Shown here: one piece after another, positions 24,726 through 32,649 of the stretch
How positions within the stretch are numbered: position 1 is the stretch's first letter
How the letters are laid out: every line of letters begins with the position of its first letter
NCBI RefSeq assembly: GCF_002291145.1
Contig: NZ_NTGE01000112.1
Location: forward strand, 1-59,877
Origin: Streptomyces sp. SA15
Lineage (GTDB): Bacteria > Actinomycetota > Actinomycetes > Streptomycetales > Streptomycetaceae
Reading direction: 5' to 3'
Length of the DNA stretch: 59,877 nt
Translations under genes and position numbers: made by a program
The notes under the pieces: generated by a model
The model's input: only the letters and a program-made list of their open reading frames with translations
The model's database searches: none
What the model was told of the DNA's origin: nothing

Positions 24726-25796
24726 TCAGACGCAACAGTCCGGGTCGAGGCCGCGGGGCAGGTGGTCGCCGCCGAAGACCCTGCAGGTCGCCTCGTGGCC
24801 GCCGAGTGCTGCCACAGCCAGCAGGAGGGAGCCGGCCGTCCACGTGGTCAGCTCCCGGGGCCAGACGGCCTCGTCCTCGAAGACATAGCCCGTCCAGTAC
24901 AGACCTGACTCCGCGTCCCGCAGGTGCTGGATCGACTGGAGGATGTCCAGGGCCCGGTCGGACTCGCCCATCGCCCAGAGGGTGAGGGCGAGTTCGGCGG
25001 ACTCGCCGCCCGTCACCCACGGGTTGGGGACGACGCACCGCACCCCGAGGCCGGGGACGACGAAACGGTTCCAGTCCGCCTCTATACGGGACTTGGCCTC
25101 CGCGCCTGTGAGCGCGCCGCCCAGCACCGGGTAGTACCAGTCCATCGAGTAGCGGTCCTTGTCGAGGAACCGCTCCGGGTGGCGCCGGATCGCGTGCCGC
25201 AGCGCCCCGACCGCCAACTCCCAGTCCGGCTGCGGCTCTTCGCGCTGCTCGGCGATGGCGAGCGCACAGCGCAGGGCGTGGTGGATCGAGGAGGAGCCGG
25301 TCAGCAGCGCGTCCGCGGTGGCCGTGCCGTCGTCCTCGCTCTTCCAGCCGATCTGTCCGCCCGGCTGCTGGAGACGCAGGACGCATTCGATCGCGGCGTA
25401 GACCGTCGGCCACATGCGGTCGAGGAAGGTGTCGTCGCCGGTGGAGAGGTAGTGGTGCCAGACGCCTACGGCTGTGTAGGCGACGAAGTTCGTCTCGCGG
25501 CCCCGGTCGGTGACGTCGTCGAAGTCCCCGTCGGCGTAGGCCGCGTACCAGGACCCGTCCTCGTTCTGGTGCCTCGCCAGCCAGTCGTACGCCCGCTCGG
25601 CGGCCTCGTGCTCCCCGGCCGCGTCCAGCGCCATCGCGGCCTCGGTGTGGTCCCACGGGTCCAGGTGGTGCCCCCGGAACCACGGGATCGCCCCGTCCTC
25701 CCGCTGCACGGCGAGGATCCCGGCGACGGTGGCGGCGGCCTGCCCGGCGGTGAGGACCCCGGGCAGGACGAGGTGTTCTGTCCGGGGGGTGGTCAC
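24726..25796 (-). CDS. Alpha/alpha-toroid protein (prenyltransferase/cyclase-like)
   Basis: A 356-residue protein built of helical repeats with QNEDGSWYAAYADGD and GGQIGWKSEDDGTATAD, as in the alpha/alpha-toroid superfamily (squalene-hopene cyclases, prenyltransferase subunits, some glycosidases). The cyclase DxDD motif is absent, so it is probably not a classic terpene cyclase. Conserved Trp and acidic residues (WDHTEAAMAL, MDWYYPVLGGALTG) fit a glucoamylase-like barrel as well. GTG 25796 overlaps the methyltransferase stop (GTGA). It is the last gene of the glycosyltransferase-methyltransferase-toroid operon, so a joint role in building a glycosylated lipid or polymer is plausible. Confidence 0.6.
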   Translation of the reverse strand: MTTPRTEHLVLPGVLTAGQAAATVAGILAVQREDGAIPWFRGHHLDPWDHTEAAMALDAAGEHEAAERAYDWLARHQNEDGSWYAAYADGDFDDVTDRGRETNFVAYTAVGVWHHYLSTGDDTFLDRMWPTVYAAIECVLRLQQPGGQIGWKSEDDGTATADALLTGSSSIHHALRCALAIAEQREEPQPDWELAVGALRHAIRRHPERFLDKDRYSMDWYYPVLGGALTGAEAKSRIEADWNRFVVPGLGVRCVVPNPWVTGGESAELALTLWAMGESDRALDILQSIQHLRDAESGLYWTGYVFEDEAVWPRELTTWTAGSLLLAVAALGGHEATCRVFGGDHLPRGLDPDCCV

Positions 25797-26560
25797 TTGG
25801 CGGCCGCCCCGGCCTCGGGCTTGGCGTCGGCCTCGGAGAGACGCGGCAGATGCGGCTTGGTCGCGTACGCCACGAAGCTCTTGCCTATCAGCGGGTTCAG
25901 GGCCTGTTCGGCGACCCGCGTGGCCAGCGGTTTCTTCATGATGTCCCAGACCAGCAGCTTGTGGTACGCCCGCACCGGCAGCGCCTTGTCGTTGTCGACG
26001 CCGAACGCGCACTTCAGCCACCAGTAGGGCGAGTGGAGGGCGTGGGCGTGGTGCGTGCCGTACGGCTTCAGCCCGGCCTCGCGGATCCTCGCCAGCAGCT
26101 CGTCCGCCTTGTAGATGCGGATGTGGCCGCCCTCGACGTCGTGGTAGGCGTCGGACAGCGTCCAGCAGACCTTCTCGGGGCCGTAGCGCGGGACGGTGAT
26201 CGCGATGCGGCCGCCGGGCTTCAACACCCGTACCATCTCGGCGAGTACACCCTTGTCGTCCGGGATGTGCTCCATCACCTCGGAGATGATCACGACGTCG
26301 AAGGATTCGTCGGGGAAGGGGAGGGCCAGGGCGTCGCCCTCCATGGCGGTCGCGGTCGCTCCCTCGGGTGCCTCCCCCGCCTCCTTCATCGCCGCGAACC
26401 ACTTCGCGACCTCGCGGATCTCCTCGCCGTTCTGGTCGAGGGCCACGACCTGGGCACCCCGCCGGTAGCACTCGAACGCGTGCCGGCCGGCACCACAGCC
26501 GAGATCCAGAACACGGTCCCCCGGGGCGAGCGGGAACCGGGAGAAGTCGACGGTCAGCAC
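25793..26560 (-). CDS. Class I SAM methyltransferase (Methyltransf_11)
   Basis: A 255-residue methyltransferase. SAM motif I is VLDLGCGAGRHAFECYRRGA, the acidic residue follows in VVALDQN, and post-I motifs are VVIISEVMEHIPDDKG and LKPGGRIAITVPRYGPEKV. The C-terminal third (HHAHALHSPYWWLKCAFG) is probably the acceptor-binding part. It overlaps the glycosyltransferase gene by 7 nt and the toroid gene by 4 nt, which shows a tight operon. Acceptor unknown; sugar or lipid O-methylation is a guess from context. Confidence 0.85.
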   Translation of the reverse strand: MLTVDFSRFPLAPGDRVLDLGCGAGRHAFECYRRGAQVVALDQNGEEIREVAKWFAAMKEAGEAPEGATATAMEGDALALPFPDESFDVVIISEVMEHIPDDKGVLAEMVRVLKPGGRIAITVPRYGPEKVCWTLSDAYHDVEGGHIRIYKADELLARIREAGLKPYGTHHAHALHSPYWWLKCAFGVDNDKALPVRAYHKLLVWDIMKKPLATRVAEQALNPLIGKSFVAYATKPHLPRLSEADAKPEAGAAAK

Positions 26561-27957
26561 GTGGCCCTGCTTTCGGGGAGTTCTTCCGGGGTTGTGATCC
26601 GGGGTACGACTGTGGCTGGTTGTACGGACGCTTTTCCTGGGGCCGATGGTTGAACGGCCGAGCGGCCGATCGCCTCGCGGTATCTGGCGACCGTCCCCTC
26701 GGCGGCCCGCGCCCAGGTGAACCGCTCCAGCACTCGCTCACGCCCCGCCGCGCCGAGCCGTCCACGCAACTCCGCGTCACCCAGCAGCCGGCCCAGCCCG
26801 GCGGCCAGCGCCCCGGCGTCACCCGGCGGTACCGCCAGGCACGTCTCCCCGTCGCGCCCCGCGACCTCCGGGATCGCGCCGCCCGTCGTGGCCAGCAGGG
26901 GCGTTCCGGTGGCCATGGCTTCCGCCGCCGGCAGGGAGAAGCCCTCGTACAGGGACGGCACGCAGGCGACCTGGGCCGAGCGGACCAGGTCGACCAGTTC
27001 GGCGTCCGAGATGCCCTTGACGAACTCGACGGCGCCTTGGAGGCCGTAGCGTTCGAGCGCCTGGGCGACGGGCCCTTCGTCGGGCCGCTTGCCGACGACG
27101 ACGAGGTGGGCGTCGGCGTGCTCGGTGCGGACCTTCGCCAGGGCCTCGACCAGGAAGACCAGGCCCTTGAGCGGTACGTCGGCGCTGGACGTCGTGACGA
27201 TACGGCCAGGGACGCGCCGTATGGACTCGTCCGGCGAGAACAGGTCCGTGTCGGCGCCGATGTGGACGACGTGGATGCGGTCCTGCCGTACGCCGAGATG
27301 GTCGACGATCTCCTGGCGGGACGTGCCGGAGACGGTGAGTACGGAGGGCAGGCGTCGGGCGACGCGCTTCTGCATGCGGGTGAAGGCGTACCACCGCCGT
27401 ATGGACATCCGCCGCCGCAGGCCCTGTGCCGCGTCCAGCTCCAACTGGCGGTCCACCGTGATGGGGTGGTGGATGGTGGTGACGAGCGGGGCGCCGACAT
27501 CGCCCAACAGGCCGTATCCGAGGGTCTGGTTGTCGTGTACGACGTCGAACTCGCGGCGTCGGGCGCGCAGGTGGCGGCGGGCCCGGAGCGAGAACGTCAG
27601 CGGCTCCGGGAAGCCGCCCGTCCACATCGTCGCCACTTCCAGCGCGTCGACCCAGTCGCGGTACTCGGCGCGCTTCGGGGTGCGAAAGGGGTCGGGGTGG
27701 CGGTAGAGGTCGAGGCTGGGCAGCTCGGTCAGGCTCAGGCCGTCGTAGCCCTCGTCGAGGACGGGGTAGGGCTGGGCGCCGATGACCTCGACGCGGTGGC
27801 CGAGGCGGGCCAGCTCGCGCGAGAGATGCCGTACGTAGACACCTTGCCCCCCGCAGAACGGATTCCCTTTGTAGGTGAGGAGTGCGATTCGGAGCGGTCG
27901 CTCGCCGTCGGCGGCCAGGTCCTCGGAGGACCCCGCCTGACTGGCCTCAGCGGTCAC
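26554..27957 (-). CDS. GT4 family glycosyltransferase (GT-B fold)
   Basis: A 467-residue enzyme. Acceptor-side loop KGNPFCGGQGVYVRHLSREL is near residue 30. The donor-binding half contains VVHIGADTDLFSP, then DVPLKGLVFLVEALAKV, and the E-x7-E-like region PSLYEGFSLPAAEAMATGTP. It transfers a sugar from a nucleotide donor with retention; sugar and acceptor unknown. First gene of a three-gene operon. Its ATG (27957) lies 55 nt from a perfect KstR-type box shared with the divergent TetR gene. Glycosyltransferases are not usual members of KstR regulons, so this control is notable. Confidence 0.87.
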   Translation of the reverse strand: MTAEASQAGSSEDLAADGERPLRIALLTYKGNPFCGGQGVYVRHLSRELARLGHRVEVIGAQPYPVLDEGYDGLSLTELPSLDLYRHPDPFRTPKRAEYRDWVDALEVATMWTGGFPEPLTFSLRARRHLRARRREFDVVHDNQTLGYGLLGDVGAPLVTTIHHPITVDRQLELDAAQGLRRRMSIRRWYAFTRMQKRVARRLPSVLTVSGTSRQEIVDHLGVRQDRIHVVHIGADTDLFSPDESIRRVPGRIVTTSSADVPLKGLVFLVEALAKVRTEHADAHLVVVGKRPDEGPVAQALERYGLQGAVEFVKGISDAELVDLVRSAQVACVPSLYEGFSLPAAEAMATGTPLLATTGGAIPEVAGRDGETCLAVPPGDAGALAAGLGRLLGDAELRGRLGAAGRERVLERFTWARAAEGTVARYREAIGRSAVQPSAPGKASVQPATVVPRITTPEELPESRATC

Positions 27958-28011
27958 TCTGGGCCCCCTTCTCCCTGCTCTGTCCCGCGAGATTACGCCG
28001 GGACGCTAATC

Positions 28012-28025
28012 TAGAACAAGTTTCA
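28012..28025. promoter_or_regulatory. KstR-type operator between TetR gene and GT operon
   Basis: TAGAACAAGTTTCA fits TnnAACnnGTTnnA at all fixed positions and extends to CTAGAAC/GTTTCAG. It lies 55 nt upstream of the glycosyltransferase start and 167 nt upstream of the regulator start, as expected for autoregulation and control of the divergent operon. Confidence 0.75.
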
Positions 28026-28191
28026 GACTTGATCGTTCAAGAGGCTCTGAATCTACCGGCAGGTAAGGCCGCTGTGAGCGGTGGATCGGGTGATTCACGC
28101 CACGGCGGACGTCCTGCCATGCTGGATGATCCATGCTGTGTAATCGGACGCCTCACCGACTGTCACGGCTGACTGTCACGGAACGGGATCC

Positions 28192-28887
28192 ATGCCTGCG
28201 GAAGCCAGGTCCGACAGGGCGGAAGCCAAGGGCAGCAAGGGGGACAAGGTGGTCAAGATGGACGCCGGTACCGCACACCCCGCCTCCCCGCCCCTCACCG
28301 AGCGGCAGGAGGCGCGCCGCCGCCGCATCCTGCACGCGTGCGCGCAACTGGCCAGCCGGGGCGGTTTCGACGCGGTGCAGATGCGGGAGGTCGCGGAGGT
28401 TTCGCAGGTCGCCCTCGGCACTCTCTACCGCTACTTCCCGTCCAAGATTCATCTGCTGGTGGCCACGATGCAGGACCAGCTGGAGCACATGCACGGCACG
28501 CTGCGCAAGAAGCCGCCGTCGGGAGAGACGGCGGCGGAGCGGGTGGCGGAGACGCTGATGCGGGCCTTCCGCGCGCTGCAGCGCGAACCGCATCTGGCGG
28601 ACGCGATGGTCCGCGCCCTGACCTTCGCCGACCGCAGCGTCTCGCCCGAGGTCGACCAGGTCTCCCGCCAGACCACGGCGATCATTCTGGACGCGATGGG
28701 TCTGGAGGACCCCACCCCCGACCAGCTCTCGGCGGTCCGCGTCATCGAGCACACCTGGCACTCGGCCCTGATCACCTGGCTGTCGGGGCGCGCATCCATC
28801 GCCCAGGTGAAGATCGACATCGAGACGGTGTGCCGGTTGATCGACCTGACGGATCCGGACACGCGGGGTCCGGACACCAGGCCCTAG
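28192..28887 (+). CDS. kstR: TetR family regulator, KstR-like
   Basis: A 231-residue TetR protein. The DNA-binding domain (residues ~44-90) reads RRILHACAQLASRGGFDAVQ followed by LGTLYRYFPSKIHLL. The ligand domain keeps FADRSVSPEVDQV, a DQLSAVRVI helix start and a WLSGRAS segment. These blocks line up, in the same order, with the M. tuberculosis cholesterol regulator KstR as I remember it. KstR represses sterol side-chain and ring genes and is released by cholestenoyl-CoA. The N-terminus is ~20 residues longer; ATG 28258 is an alternative start. A perfect KstR-type box lies upstream. The specific ligand here is unknown. Confidence 0.8.
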   Translation: MPAEARSDRAEAKGSKGDKVVKMDAGTAHPASPPLTERQEARRRRILHACAQLASRGGFDAVQMREVAEVSQVALGTLYRYFPSKIHLLVATMQDQLEHMHGTLRKKPPSGETAAERVAETLMRAFRALQREPHLADAMVRALTFADRSVSPEVDQVSRQTTAIILDAMGLEDPTPDQLSAVRVIEHTWHSALITWLSGRASIAQVKIDIETVCRLIDLTDPDTRGPDTRP

Positions 28888-28911
28888 GCACACAAAAGAC
28901 CTACGAGACGG

Positions 28912-29030
28912 GTTCCCTTCGCCGGTATTACCCGGATCAGGTGACTGGGGGTCGCCTTCCGGTCTTCCAGCCTCTCGGCCTTCCGACTTTCCGGCCTCTC
29001 AGCCCGACCGTCGCTGTCGGCCCCGGCGGA
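28912..29030 (-). ncRNA. TPP (thiamine pyrophosphate) riboswitch aptamer, apparently without a thiamine gene
   Basis: On the minus strand the 3' half carries the TPP signature ACCTGATCCGGGTAATACC followed by GGCGAAGGGAA. Upstream lie CTGAGAG (28996-29002), a P3-like stem CCGAC/GTCGG, and GGGG (29021-29024) that can pair with ACCCCC to form P2. The P3a arm is enlarged by an imperfect 24-bp duplication. Downstream on this strand there is only the antisense of the TetR gene, then the glycosyltransferase start 950 nt away. I see no thi gene in the window. Most of the 358-nt gap 28888-29245 is explained by this element and a tandem repeat. Confidence 0.65.
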
Positions 29031-29098
29031 TGCCGAAGCATCTCGCCGAAGTCGGCTACTCCGGTCGAACTCCCTCACTCGTCCCGTAGGCACTTCCC

Positions 29099-29127
29099 AT
29101 AATAGGACATTCGCCCCGGCATGGAAC
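29099..29127 (-). promoter_or_regulatory. Possible promoter for the TPP riboswitch RNA
   Basis: On the minus strand TATTAT (29104-29099) is a good -10 in otherwise GC-rich DNA; the -35 (TTCCAT or GTTCCA, 16-17 nt away) is poor. It would start a transcript about 60 nt before the aptamer. Confidence 0.35.
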
Positions 29128-29160
29128 CCCCCGGATCGTGATTTTTTAGGGCATCCTGAG

Positions 29161-29245
29161 CCCTTGCTCCCCTGGGTAGCCTGGGCCCCTGCTCCCCTGG
29201 GTAGCCCCCGGGGTAGCCCCTGGGTAGCCCCTGCTACTCCCCCGC
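29161..29245. repeat. Degenerate tandem repeat after the ferredoxin gene
   Basis: Repeated blocks built from CCCCTGGGTAGCC and CCCCTGCTCCCCTGGGTAGC, in about four imperfect copies, fill the 3' side of the ferredoxin gene. Confidence 0.7.
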
Positions 29246-29479
29246 CTACTCCTCCGGCGGAAACACCGGCTCCCCGCTCCCCAGCAGCGTGATCATGATG
29301 GCCTCCACCGGGCAGGCCTCCGCCGCCGCCAGGACCTTCTCGTTGGCGTCGGTCTCCGGTTCGACGGGGTGGGACTGGCGTCCCGTGTCGAGGCGGAAGC
29401 CGTCCGGGGCGTGGTGGACACAGCTCGCGGAGCCGATGCACAGGGAGCGGTCGACCTCGACCTGCCAGCGGTCGCCCAC
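29246..29479 (-). CDS. 3Fe-4S ferredoxin of P450-partner type
   Basis: A 77-residue ferredoxin. Cluster ligands are Cys14, Cys20 (CIGSASC, with Ser17 in place of the cluster's fourth Cys) and Cys56 in EACPVEAI, the pattern of 3Fe-4S ferredoxins that feed electrons to actinobacterial cytochromes P450. It starts GTG 29479, three nt after the aldehyde dehydrogenase stop, with GGAGG upstream. No P450 lies beside it; the only P450 in the window is the CYP125-like gene at 54.2 kb, a reasonable partner. A ferredoxin reductase was not found here. Confidence 0.85.
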   Translation of the reverse strand: MGDRWQVEVDRSLCIGSASCVHHAPDGFRLDTGRQSHPVEPETDANEKVLAAAEACPVEAIMITLLGSGEPVFPPEE

Positions 29480-29482
29480 GCG

Positions 29483-30985
29483 CTACACCTCCCCGCCGGC
29501 CGGCAGATGGATCATCTTGTGCTCCAGGTACTCGCCGTACCCTTCCGGCCCGAACTCCCTCCCCAGCCCGGAGTTCTTGTAGCCCCCGAAGGGGCCGAGC
29601 ATGTCGAGGCTGAAGGTGTTGACGGAGTACGTGCCGGTACGGACCCGGCGGGCGATCTCGATGCCGTGCTCGACGTCGGCGGTCCACACGCTGCCGCTGA
29701 GCCCGTAGTCGGAGTCGTTGGCGACCTTCACCGCCTCGGACTCGTCGCCGTACGGAAGCAGGCAGATCACCGGGCCGAAGATCTCCTCCCGGGCGATCCG
29801 CATGGAGTTGTCGACGTCGCCGAAGAGCGTCGGCTCCACGTACCAGCCCCGGTCGAGCCCCGGCGGGCGCCCGCCGCCCGTGAGGATCTTCGCGCCCTCT
29901 TCCTGGCCGATGCGGATGTAGTCCAGGTTGCGCCGCTGCTGTCGCCGCGCCACCAGCGGTCCGACCTGCGTCGCCGGGTCCAGCGGGTCGCCGACGACCA
30001 GGGCGCCGGCCGCGGCCGTGAAGGCCTCGGCGAACTCGTCGTAGCGCGAGCGCGGCAGCAGGATGCGGGTCTGGGCCACGCAGGCCTGGCCGTTGTTCAT
30101 CCAGGCCGCGGAGACGATGCCGGGAACGGAGGTGTCCAGGTCCGCGTCCGGCAGGACCACCGCCGCCGACTTGCCGCCCAGTTCCAGGGTCACGCGGGTC
30201 AGATTGCGGGCGGCCACCTCCATCACGCGCTTGCCGGCCGCCACCGAGCCGGTGAAGGAGATCTTGTCGACGCCCGGGTGCCCGACGAGGTACTCGCTGA
30301 CCTCGCGGTCGGCGGGCAGGATCGACAGCACGCCCTCCGGCAGCCCGGCCTCCTTCGCGATCTCGCCGAGGATGTACGCGTCCAGGGGTGATTCGGGCGA
30401 CGGCTTGAGGACGACCGTGCAGCCGGTGAGCAGCGCCGGCGCGAGTTTGGCGGCGGCCACGAACTGCGGGACGTTCCAGGGGACGACGGCCGCGACGACC
30501 CCGACCGGCTCGCGGCGCACGAGGATGCGCCCGAGGACTCCGTCGCGTGTCTCCTCGTAGGTGAAGTCCCGCGCGACCGTGATCGCCGCGTCCCACACCA
30601 TCATCGCGCCGAGCGCCTGCGCGAGGACGCTCCAGGAGTACGGCGACCCGTTCTCGGAGGAGATGACGCGGGCGATCTCCTCGTGCCGGGCGGCGATCCC
30701 GTCCTTGATCCTGGTGACGACCCCGATCCGCTCGTCGAGGGTCATGCGAGGCCAGGGACCCTCGTCGAACGCCCTGCGCGCCTCGGCCACCGCCCGGTCC
30801 ACGTCCGCCGTCGAGGCGTGCGGTACACGTCCGATGACCTCTTCCGTGTGCGGCGAGATCACCTCGATGACGTCCTTGCCCAGGGGGTCGGTCAACTCCC
30901 CGCCGATGAACAGCTGTCCGTGTTCTATGGGTTCTATGGGTTCTATGGGTTCTATGGGTTCTAGGGGTTCTACGAGTTCGGCCAT
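29483..30985 (-). CDS. NAD(P)-dependent aldehyde dehydrogenase
   Basis: A 500-residue ALDH superfamily enzyme. Key residues are Asn171 in PWNVPQ, Lys194 in LKPSPESP, Glu268 in LELGGKS and the nucleophile Cys302 in NNGQACVAQTR. It oxidises an aldehyde to the acid; in the context of a P450 and ferredoxin it could convert a terminal aldehyde to a carboxylate. Residues 8-21 are EPI repeats (LEPIEPIEPIEPIE) encoded by a 9-bp tandem array. An 18-bp palindrome lies 48-65 nt upstream of the ATG. It is cotranscribed with the ferredoxin. Confidence 0.9.
   Translation of the reverse strand: MAELVEPLEPIEPIEPIEPIEHGQLFIGGELTDPLGKDVIEVISPHTEEVIGRVPHASTADVDRAVAEARRAFDEGPWPRMTLDERIGVVTRIKDGIAARHEEIARVISSENGSPYSWSVLAQALGAMMVWDAAITVARDFTYEETRDGVLGRILVRREPVGVVAAVVPWNVPQFVAAAKLAPALLTGCTVVLKPSPESPLDAYILGEIAKEAGLPEGVLSILPADREVSEYLVGHPGVDKISFTGSVAAGKRVMEVAARNLTRVTLELGGKSAAVVLPDADLDTSVPGIVSAAWMNNGQACVAQTRILLPRSRYDEFAEAFTAAAGALVVGDPLDPATQVGPLVARRQQRRNLDYIRIGQEEGAKILTGGGRPPGLDRGWYVEPTLFGDVDNSMRIAREEIFGPVICLLPYGDESEAVKVANDSDYGLSGSVWTADVEHGIEIARRVRTGTYSVNTFSLDMLGPFGGYKNSGLGREFGPEGYGEYLEHKMIHLPAGGEV
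30922..30975 (-). repeat. 9-bp tandem repeat inside the ALDH 5' end
   Basis: Six units of GTTCTATGG (plus-strand sense), the first four identical. They encode Glu-Pro-Ile repeats in the N-terminal tail ahead of the folded domain. Confidence 0.9.
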
Positions 30986-31032
30986 GGCGAGTGCCTCCCC
31001 GGAGCTACCGTCTCTGACGGTTCATCAGATAC

Positions 31033-31050
31033 GGAACTGATACCAGTTCC
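31033..31050. promoter_or_regulatory. Palindrome upstream of ALDH-ferredoxin operon
   Basis: GGAACTGATACCAGTTCC is an inverted repeat of 9-nt arms with 8/9 pairing, 48-65 nt before the ALDH start. It shares GAAC/GTTC with the KstR-type boxes, but the spacing is different, so it may bind another TetR-family protein or be a low-affinity site. Confidence 0.5.
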
Positions 31051-31113
31051 ACTCCGAGGAGTCCACGGGCCGTGCGAGTCGGGTTCCACGGGACGGATGA
31101 CTCGGGCTCCCAT

Positions 31114-31127
31114 CGAAACCCGTTCTA
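31114..31127. promoter_or_regulatory. Near-match KstR-type box before the metallo-hydrolase
   Basis: CGAAACCCGTTCTA differs from TnnAACnnGTTnnA only at the first base. It lies 47 nt upstream of the metallo-hydrolase ATG, next to the AT-rich stretch TAGTTATAGT that could be its -10. Confidence 0.55.
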
Positions 31128-31173
31128 GTTATAGTGGCCGGAGCGTGGTCTGAACGCGGCGATTGGGGAGCCC

Positions 31174-32199
31174 ATGGCGCAGGTGTACGACCACGGCGGC
31201 GGCGTCCGTTCCCTCCAGGTCCCCATCCCGGACAACCCCCTCGGCCACACGCTCGTGTACGTCGTCGACACCGACCGCGGACCGGTGCTGATCGACACCG
31301 GCTGGGACGACCCGACGTCCTGGGACACCCTCGCGGAGGGACTGACGGCCTGCTGCACCTCGGTCGGCGAGATCCACGGCGTGGTCGTCACCCACCACCA
31401 CCCCGACCACCACGGCCTGTCCGGCCGGGTGCGCGAGGCGTCCGGGGCGTGGATCGCGATGCACGCGGCGGACGGGGCGATCGTACGGCGGACCCGCTCG
31501 ACCCGCCCCCAGCGCTGGTTCACCTACATGACGGCCAAGCTGGAGGCCGCCGGCGCCCCCGAGGAGCACGTGGCCCCTCTGCGCGCCGCCCGCCCCCGCA
31601 CCCTGCCCGGCCTGGCCCCCGCCCTGCCGGACCGCGAGATCGTCCCCGGCGAACTCCTCGACCTGCCCGGCCGCCGGCTGCGCGCGATCTGGACCCCGGG
31701 CCACACCCCCGGCCACGTCTGCCTGCACCTGGAGGAAGATCACCCGGCCCGACTCCCGGGCCACGGCCGCCTGTTCTCCGGCGACCATCTCCTCCCCGAG
31801 ATCACCCCGCACATCGGCCTGTACGAGGATCCGGACGACGCCACCGTCACCGACCCCCTCGGCGACTACCTCGACTCCCTGGAACGCGTCGGCCGTCTCG
31901 CCCCCGCCGAGGTGCTCCCCGCACACCAGCACGTGTTCACCGACGCGGCCGCACGCGTACGGGAGTTACTCACCCACCACGAGGACCGCCTCACCGGCCT
32001 CCTCTCCCTCCTGACCGAGCCCCTCACCCCCTGGCAGCTCGCCGTGCGCATGGAGTGGAACCGCCCCTGGGACCAAATCCCGTACGGATCGAAGAACATC
32101 GCCGTCTCGGAGGCCGAGGCGCATCTGCGGCGACTGGTGAAGCTGGGGCGGGCGGAGGCGGTGGCGGGGAGCGAGCCGGTGATGTACATGGCGGTCTAG
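31174..32199 (+). CDS. Metallo-beta-lactamase-fold hydrolase
   Basis: A 341-residue MBL-fold protein. The metal motif HxHxDH is present as VVTHHHPDHHGL, with further ligands in WTPGHTPGHVCL, LFSGDHLLP and the late His of LPAHQHVF. A C-terminal helical domain (QLAVRMEWNRPWDQIP) resembles the LACTB2/thioesterase-like branch. It diverges from the ALDH-ferredoxin operon, with two operator-like palindromes between them, so it is probably coregulated and could hydrolyse a thioester or lactone of the same pathway. ATG 31174. Substrate unknown. Confidence 0.82.
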   Translation: MAQVYDHGGGVRSLQVPIPDNPLGHTLVYVVDTDRGPVLIDTGWDDPTSWDTLAEGLTACCTSVGEIHGVVVTHHHPDHHGLSGRVREASGAWIAMHAADGAIVRRTRSTRPQRWFTYMTAKLEAAGAPEEHVAPLRAARPRTLPGLAPALPDREIVPGELLDLPGRRLRAIWTPGHTPGHVCLHLEEDHPARLPGHGRLFSGDHLLPEITPHIGLYEDPDDATVTDPLGDYLDSLERVGRLAPAEVLPAHQHVFTDAAARVRELLTHHEDRLTGLLSLLTEPLTPWQLAVRMEWNRPWDQIPYGSKNIAVSEAEAHLRRLVKLGRAEAVAGSEPVMYMAV

Positions 32200-32310
32200 A
32201 GAGGTTGGCGTAACAAATCGCGCGCACCCGATCACTCACTGTTTAGCTGGCGCCGAGGCCGTCCATCACGGCGCCCTCTTTCGACCCTGCTCGAACGAGA
32301 GAAGAACAGC

Positions 32311-32649
32311 ATGAGGATCGTGAGCACAAACACCCTGAAACGCGCGGCCGTTCCGTCTCTGGCCGCGGGTCTCCTCCTGGCCGCGTTCGCCGCCCCCGCC
32401 GCGGCCCAGGCTCCGTCCGACTCCACGGCGACCCGCGTCGACAACGCCGTCACGGTCAGCGTCCGGGGCGCGACGCCGAACCCCGTCAAATTGCGTGTCG
32501 ACTCCGGCGGCAACCTGATCGTCGAGGACTCTTCGGGTATCACAGCGGGCCCGGGCTGCACCCGGTCCGGCACGGGCAATACGGCCGTCAACTGCGGCCC
32601 CTCGAGCACCGTCACCCGGCTCACCGTCGCCCTGGCCGACGCGACCTGA
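32311..32649 (+). CDS. Small secreted protein
   Basis: A 112-residue protein with a clear signal peptide (AAVPSLAAGLLLAAFAAPAAA, cleavage near residue 33) and a short mature part with two Cys (PGCTRSG, NCGPSS) that could form a disulfide. ATG 32311 follows GAGAGAAG. The stop TGA (32647-32649) lies inside a MITE-end relic (32642-32664), so the original C-terminus may have been different. No function recognised. Confidence 0.65.
   Translation: MRIVSTNTLKRAAVPSLAAGLLLAAFAAPAAAQAPSDSTATRVDNAVTVSVRGATPNPVKLRVDSGGNLIVEDSSGITAGPGCTRSGTGNTAVNCGPSSTVTRLTVALADAT

Noticed and set aside
24726..25796. Squalene-hopene cyclase
   Set aside because: The repeats suggest the fold, but the DxDD catalytic motif is missing and the length is about half.
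24726..27500. A 924-codon minus-strand open frame across the toroid, methyltransferase and glycosyltransferase genes
   Set aside because: Only its last third (24726-25796) is protein-like; the rest is an alternative frame of two well-supported genes.
31033..31050. Counting the ALDH palindrome as a fifth KstR box
   Set aside because: GAAC and GTTC are too far apart to fit TnnAACnnGTTnnA; listed as a separate palindrome.
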